This document shows positions 59,100-64,000 of a stretch of DNA of 64,000 nt, one piece after another. The position numbers were made by a program, and so were the translations under genes. Origin of the DNA: Sclerodactyla briareus (taxonomy: Eukaryota > Echinodermata > Holothuroidea > Dendrochirotida > Sclerodactylidae); assembly GCA_026419785.1 (NCBI GenBank), contig JAODTK010005398.1, positions 62,001-126,000 of the forward strand. Direction: 5' to 3'. Under the pieces are notes generated by a model. It was not told where the DNA came from. It ran no database searches and saw only the letters and a list, made by a program, of their open reading frames with translations. How positions within the stretch are numbered: position 1 is the stretch's first letter; each line of letters starts with the position of its first letter.

Positions 59100-59170
59100 T
59101 TATTCAGGGTAATATCAGTGAAGCACTATTGGGGGAAAAAGGTGCTATATAAGTTCGATTATTATTTTTG
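59100..59170 (+). mobile_element. LINE-type 3' tail remnant
   Basis: AAAAAGGTGCTATATAAGTT followed by CGATTATTATTTTTG resembles the GCGCTATATAAAT..ATTATT end of the LINE copy at 44,380-44,936. Only the last 60-70 bases are recognisable, and no coding part survives. Confidence 0.45.
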
Positions 59171-59639
59171 TTTTTTTTGGTTGCCAGTGATCATAACAGG
59201 CTGTCTGGCAGACTACACTACTTTTGAAAAGTCATTTTTATCACCCTGGCATTCGGAGAGGAAAAACAATCTGTTCATTAGTAGAAACCAGCATTGTTGT
59301 AGCCTAGTGATTGTAGGCTATTCTGTTCTGAAGCATGGGTTTGTTCATCAAAAAGCTGGGGAACAATAGAACTGTCATAGTGTAGCCCTGAGACAGACCT
59401 GGTCATTCAGGATTTGGTAAGCACTCAAATCGCTTCTCACAATTACCAGATTGAGGCGAAGTTAAACCAGAAAGTCCAAAATGGCGTAGTGATTCTTGGT
59501 GTTCTGTCAATCCCAGCAGACACAAGACCAATGGGAGATAGTCCAGCCTTATAGGCAACATAACGTCTGACAAAGGCCTATCTTTACCAACCAACTTAAT
59601 AGGGTTCCTGTACCCTTGGTAAGAAAGATACACACTAAT
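59171..59639. other. Unassigned DNA before the satellite arrays
   Basis: No gene was seen. The end of this stretch, from about 59,580, already contains phrases of the array (AATAGGGTTCCTGTACCC). Confidence 0.4.
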
Positions 59640-61265
59640 TTAAAGGAGTTCAGACTTTGACTCTGTAACCTTGATGACTCCGACCTGACCCCAAAACAAT
59701 AGGGTTCAGTACTCATCATGGGGAATACACAAACAAAGTGTGAGCCTCATTCACCCCGCCCTTTAACAACAACATAGGGTTCATGTATCCCCTGAGGAGA
59801 TACACACCAAATTTCAACCTGATCAGATCAACCGGTCTGGACTTATCTCGTGTTTACAAGGTTTTCAGATTCAGACTTTGACCTCTGGTGACCCTCATAT
59901 GCTCTGACCTGACCCCAAAATGCAAGGGTTCGGGTCCGCATCATGAGGAACCCACTACCCAAGTATGAGCTCATCCATCCAGGTGGGGTCAAGTTATCGG
60001 TTTACAAGCACAACTTGGCCAAATATCGAATTTTCACAAATTTTTTCTATTTCGACCAAAATTCACTCTCCCCGACCTGAACCAAAACAATGGGTTTCCT
60101 GTACTCCCCATAAGAAAGCGATCCCCTAATTTCAACTTGATCAGGCCAACCTTTCTGTACTTATCGTGTTTTACAGGTTTCAGACTTTGACCTCTGGTGA
60201 CCTCAGATGACCTCTGACCCGACCCCAAAACAATAGGGGTCCATGTACTCATTATGGGGACAACACATACCACGGTTAATGAGCTTCATCCATCCAGTGG
60301 GGTCCGGTTATCGTGTTAACCAGCGAAAATTGGCCAAAATATCGGAATTTTCCAAATTTTGCCTATTTTCACAAAATTCACTCCCGACCTGAACCAAAAA
60401 CAATATGGTTCCTGTACTGTTCCCCATAAAAAGCTATACACCAAATTTCAACCTGATCAGACCACCATTCTGGACTTATCGTGTTTACAAGGTTTTCAGA
60501 CTTTCACCTCTGGTGACCTCAGATGACCTCTGCCTACCCCCAACCATAGGGTTCCATAGTACTCATCATGGGGACACACATACCAAGTATGAGCTTCATC
60601 CTTCCAGGTTGGTCAAGTTACGTGTTTACAACAAGCCAAAATTGGGCCAAAACATCGAATTTTCACAAATTTTCTATTTCGACCAAAATTCCCCTCCCTA
60701 CCTGAACCAAAAACATTAGGGTGCCTGTACTCCCCATAAGAAAGGCTATACACCTATTTCCAACTTTGATCGGGCCAACCCTTCTGGACTTATCGTGTTT
60801 TAAAAGTTTTCAGACTTTGACCTCTGGTACCGCGGGTGCGGGAGTGACCCCCTCTGACCCGGCGACTCCCCAAAACAATAGGGGTCCATGTACTCATTAT
60901 GGGAACACACATACCAGTATGACTTCATCCATCCAGGTGGGGTCGAGTTATCGTGTTTACAAGCCAAAATTGGCCAAAATATCAAATTTTCACAAATTTT
61001 TTATTTCTACCAAAATTCACTCACTCCCACCTAACCAAAACATAGGGTTCCTGTCTCCCCATCAAGAAGCTATACAACCAAATTTCAACTTGGATCAGAC
61101 CAAACTTCTGGACTTATCGTGTTTACAATTTTCAGACTTTGACCTCTGGTGACCCTCAATGACCTCTGACCTGACCCCAAAACATAGGGTTCATGCACTC
61201 ATCATGTGGGAACACAAAGTATGAGCTTCACTTACCCAGACCTGATCAAGTTATTGTTTTACAAT
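59640..61265. repeat. Satellite-like array, about 315-318-bp unit, five copies
   Basis: ACTTATC, followed by the GTGTTTACAAG block, starts at 59,841, 60,159, 60,474, 60,788 and 61,112, giving intervals of 318, 315, 314 and 324. Each unit carries TTTTCAGACTTTGACCTCTG, a run of TGACCT words, CCCCAAAACAATAGGGTTC, CTCATCATGGGGACACACA, GAGCTTCATCCATCCAGG, AAAATTGGCCAAAATATCGA and a second half starting at CCTGAACCAAAACAATAGGG that partly repeats the first. Copies differ by many one-base indels. Open frames inside it are not genes. Confidence 0.9.
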
Positions 61266-61272
61266 CTGGGCA

Positions 61273-61315
61273 TCACACACACACACACACACACACCACA
61301 CGCGCACACACATAC
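61273..61315. repeat. (CA)n microsatellite
   Basis: About 16 CA units occur with minor interruptions (ACCACACGCGCACACAC). The tract sits exactly between the two satellite arrays. Confidence 0.85.
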
Positions 61316-61319
61316 AGAC

Positions 61320-62870
61320 TATACAGTACCTTTCGAGGACTTTGACAAAACCTTCCTTCGAGGACCTGTTGTTACATCGACCCAGACTTCACACAAAAGT
61401 GAAACGTACGATTTTTGCAATTTATCACAGTCTAGGTATAGATCACTTGTTTGGCAGCATAACCATGTGTATTACACCCACTATTCTCCAGAGGACTCGC
61501 AACACTAATTATTGTCTTAGCATACGAGCGAGGTACTCCTTGTGTGGTGAGAAGTTTGGGCATGCAACCGAGGACCTGTGTGTTATCTACATTACTAACA
61601 TACAGAGGACCTCACGCTATAAATCAGACTACATAATACCTTGCAGGACCTGGATATAGGACCTCCTCAGAAAAGGACTCAAAACACTCAATGTCAGTTT
61701 TTGATAGGACAAGCGACGGTCATCATATGTGGGTGTGTGTGCTGCCTGTGTAAGAATGTCATGCAAAACCGGCAGGACCGTCTGTGTGTTATCGGCATTA
61801 CTAACATACAGAGTACCCCATGGCCATACACGACATAATACCTTGCGAGGACCTTAATATAGGACCTACCTTAAAGGACCCCAAGGCACTTAAAATATCA
61901 GTGATGAAGACAAGCGAGTGGATGTGGTGTGCTGATGTGCCAAGTATAACGTCATTCACCGAGGACCCGCGTGTTTTCGTGGATATAGGACCTGCAGACT
62001 TTCAGCGTGGGACTCAAACAACTCAATGTAGTTTTGATAGACAAGCGAGGTCATCATATATGGGTTGTGTGTGCTTGCTGTGCTAAGTAATGTCATGCAA
62101 CCGAGGACCCGTGTGTTACGGCATTACTAACATCCAGAGACCCATGCCATACAACTCCAATAATACCTTGCGAGGACCTTAATATAGGACCTACCTTAAA
62201 GGACCCCAAGGCACTTAAAATATCAGTGTTGATATACAAGCGAGTGGGATTGTGTGCTGATGTGCCAAGTATAACGTCATGCAACCGAGGACCCGCGTGT
62301 TTTCGTGGATATATGACCTGCAGAGACTCAAAACAACCTCAATGGTCAGTTTTGATATAACAACGAGTCATCATATATGGGTTGTGTGTGCTGCTGTGCT
62401 AAGTAAAAAAACTGTCATGCAACCGAGGACCCGGTGTGTTTCGGCATGACTAACATAACAGAGGACCCCATGTCCATACAGACTACATAATACCTTGCGA
62501 GGACCTTAATATAGGACTACCTTAAAGACCCCAAGCACTTCAAATATCCGTGTTGTGGATAGGACACGAGGTGGGATGTGTGTTGCTGATGTGCCAAGTA
62601 TAACGTCATGCAACCGGAGACCCCCGTGTTGTTCGTGGATAGAGGACCTCCAGAGGACTCACTCCCCTCAATGTCAGTTTTGATAGACAAATCACCATGC
62701 AACCGAGGGCCAGCGTGTTTATCGGCATTACCAACAGACAAGTGACCTCCTGTCATACGACTACATAATACCTTGCGAGGACCTGTGTTATCAATATTAC
62801 CTAAGTATAGACTACTACTAACCTTGCGAGGAACTTTGACATATGACTTTCCTTAGCCTCAACTCTTTAC
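61320..62870. repeat. Satellite-like array with GAGGACC words, about 326-bp unit
   Basis: CCTTGCGAGG starts at 61,841, 62,166, 62,493 and 62,771, with a decayed copy at 61,639. The main interval is 325-327 bp. Units contain TTAATATAGGACCTACC, TTAAAGGACCCCAAG, GTGCCAAGTATAACGTCATG, CAACCGAGGACCCG, TCATCATATATGGGTTGTG and CATTACTAACATACAGAGGA. Half-units resemble each other (CGAGGACC occurs in both), which suggests growth from a shorter ancestor. The array is unrelated in text to the one before it. Confidence 0.9.
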
Positions 62871-63544
62871 ATGCTTCTCTGGCAGACATGTAAGTATCCA
62901 CCCACCGGGCTGCTATCGTTACCTTACAAGGTAGTCAACATTCATGACAGTCGATAATGTTGCCCATAGTTCCCCTACGGCATTGTCCATGAAACCCTGG
63001 AGATTTAATATCCTTTGAATTCACGGTAGAGCAGATCCGAGCAAGCCTTCTTGAATCGTTCTAGCAATTTCAAATTCAATCGCTGTACCCCAAGAGCCCT
63101 ACTGTAGTCATTTTTTCGGGTGTGAAGTACCCTGATTTCCAGTCACTATTATATTATTTGTTATGGTGATAAACGTCAGAGAACATGAATGTTTCCAACT
63201 TTAGCTTATAGAGAAGTAAGGATTTGAGTGTATTGAGCATTCAGCCGTTTACAGTGAGTGTGCATGCTCATATACAAAACGTATGCTGGGATACAACCTC
63301 CCAATCGCCCATAGCGATACTGCTGCAAGCTTTACCTAAACCACCAGTACTAGTGAAACCCTGAAAGCCAATTCTACATTCTTGACGATTCTATGCTCAG
63401 TATTTCGGGGTAAATTTGAATTTCATGTACCATTGACCTCCTTTGGACATGAGCTCAATTAAAAAAATCATTTCTCAACTGTGAACTGCTCATTGAATGA
63501 AACACTGCAAAACCAAACGGCTGGGGCTCCACTCTAACATCGAT
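62871..63544. other. Unassigned DNA
   Basis: No gene or repeat is recognised between the satellite array and the SINE. Confidence 0.4.
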
Positions 63545-63790
63545 GACGTTGGAACGTGGTACCGGATTAGTCATAATCCAGAGATTACGGGTAATCCAGA
63601 GATTACGGGTTCGATTCCCACAGAGCGCCCTTGAGCAAGGTGCTTTACCCGATTGCTCAAATGAGGGGAAGGTGATTAGCGTACGTTGCGTGTGGAGTGG
63701 GGTGGAGGTCTGCAGTACCAGGTAGGCACCCTGCGGGCCTTGTATGGGACCGGTACCAGTGTCCAACGAGGTGAGTGAACCACAGCACGA
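63545..63790 (+). repeat. tRNA-derived SINE with an 18-bp internal duplication
   Basis: GTGGTACCGGATTAGT stands where box A would be, and GGTTCGATTCC at 63,608-63,618 is a near-perfect box B. AATCCAGAGATTACGGGT occurs twice in direct succession (63,575-63,592 and 63,593-63,610), which lengthens the anticodon-arm region. The body GCGCCCTTGAGCAAGGTGC and TTTACCCGATTGCTCAAATG is typical of tRNA-head SINEs in sea urchins and other animals. Such elements are transcribed by RNA polymerase III and copied by LINE enzymes. The duplication should disturb box spacing. Confidence 0.75.
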
Positions 63791-64000
63791 AAAAATACAA
63801 ATGAAGCAGAGAAAAGGGTAATTATTCAAACTGTATTTGCCCAAAATACTAACACCATGGCATTACACAACAGGAGGAATGTTTAATTCTGAACCGACCC
63901 TCAAGTTGAAGTGAAATCATGTTTCTATCCGGATCTAATCAGTTATCTAGGCTTCTAAAAATTTCGATGCATTTTGGTGTAAACAAGCAAATGTAAACCC
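63791..64000. other. Unassigned DNA at the window end
   Basis: Nothing recognisable lies between the SINE and the end of the window. Confidence 0.4.

Noticed and set aside
63455-63844. 129-codon minus-strand open frame
   Set aside because: It is the antisense of the tRNA-derived SINE.

Overview
The window looks like nuclear DNA of a marine deuterostome invertebrate, most likely an echinoderm. It is AT-leaning, intron-containing and dominated by repeats. No bacterial operons, ribosome binding sites, CRISPR arrays or intact mobile-element genes were found. The taxonomic guess rests on repeat style: a foldback element whose arms are short tandem repeats (like the sea urchin TU elements), a tRNA-derived SINE whose body reads GCCCTTGAGCAAGG, DIRS and Penelope-like retroelements, and 120-600 bp tandem arrays rich in TGACCT words. 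This is inference from memory of such genomes, not a database match.

Only one host gene is well supported: a three-exon, minus-strand gene at 6,517-8,886 encoding a 173-residue protein with one N-terminal membrane segment. The intron phases join correctly, and intron 2 carries a dead LINE fragment. A second candidate is a minus-strand terminal exon at 56,570-56,661. A weaker one lies at 10,939-11,257.

Layout. 1-6.5 kb: two tRNA-derived SINE copies and a 120-bp tandem array. 6.5-9.4 kb: the gene and its LINE-bearing intron. 9.4-18.3 kb: mostly unassigned DNA with degenerate tandem repeats. 18.3-20.8 kb: two adjoining tandem arrays. 21-25.3 kb: a 4.2-kb segment between diverged inverted repeats. 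27.3-28.9 kb: the foldback element. 29.4-36 kb: short repeats, a long C tract and small palindromes. 36.4-39.6 kb: a LINE split by a 1.6-kb hAT-like insertion. 44.4-44.9 kb: a LINE 3' end. 47.6-52.0 kb: a nearly full-length but dead DIRS retrotransposon with inverted ends. 53.1-55.1 kb: two Penelope-like fragments. 59.6-62.9 kb: two different satellite-like arrays back to back, separated by a CA microsatellite. 63.5-63.8 kb: a tRNA-derived SINE.

Every mobile-element reading frame seen is broken by stops and frameshifts, so nothing here appears able to move by itself. The most distinctive items are the foldback element, the DIRS end structure, the nested LINE/hAT insertion and the regularly spaced TGACCT words in the satellites.
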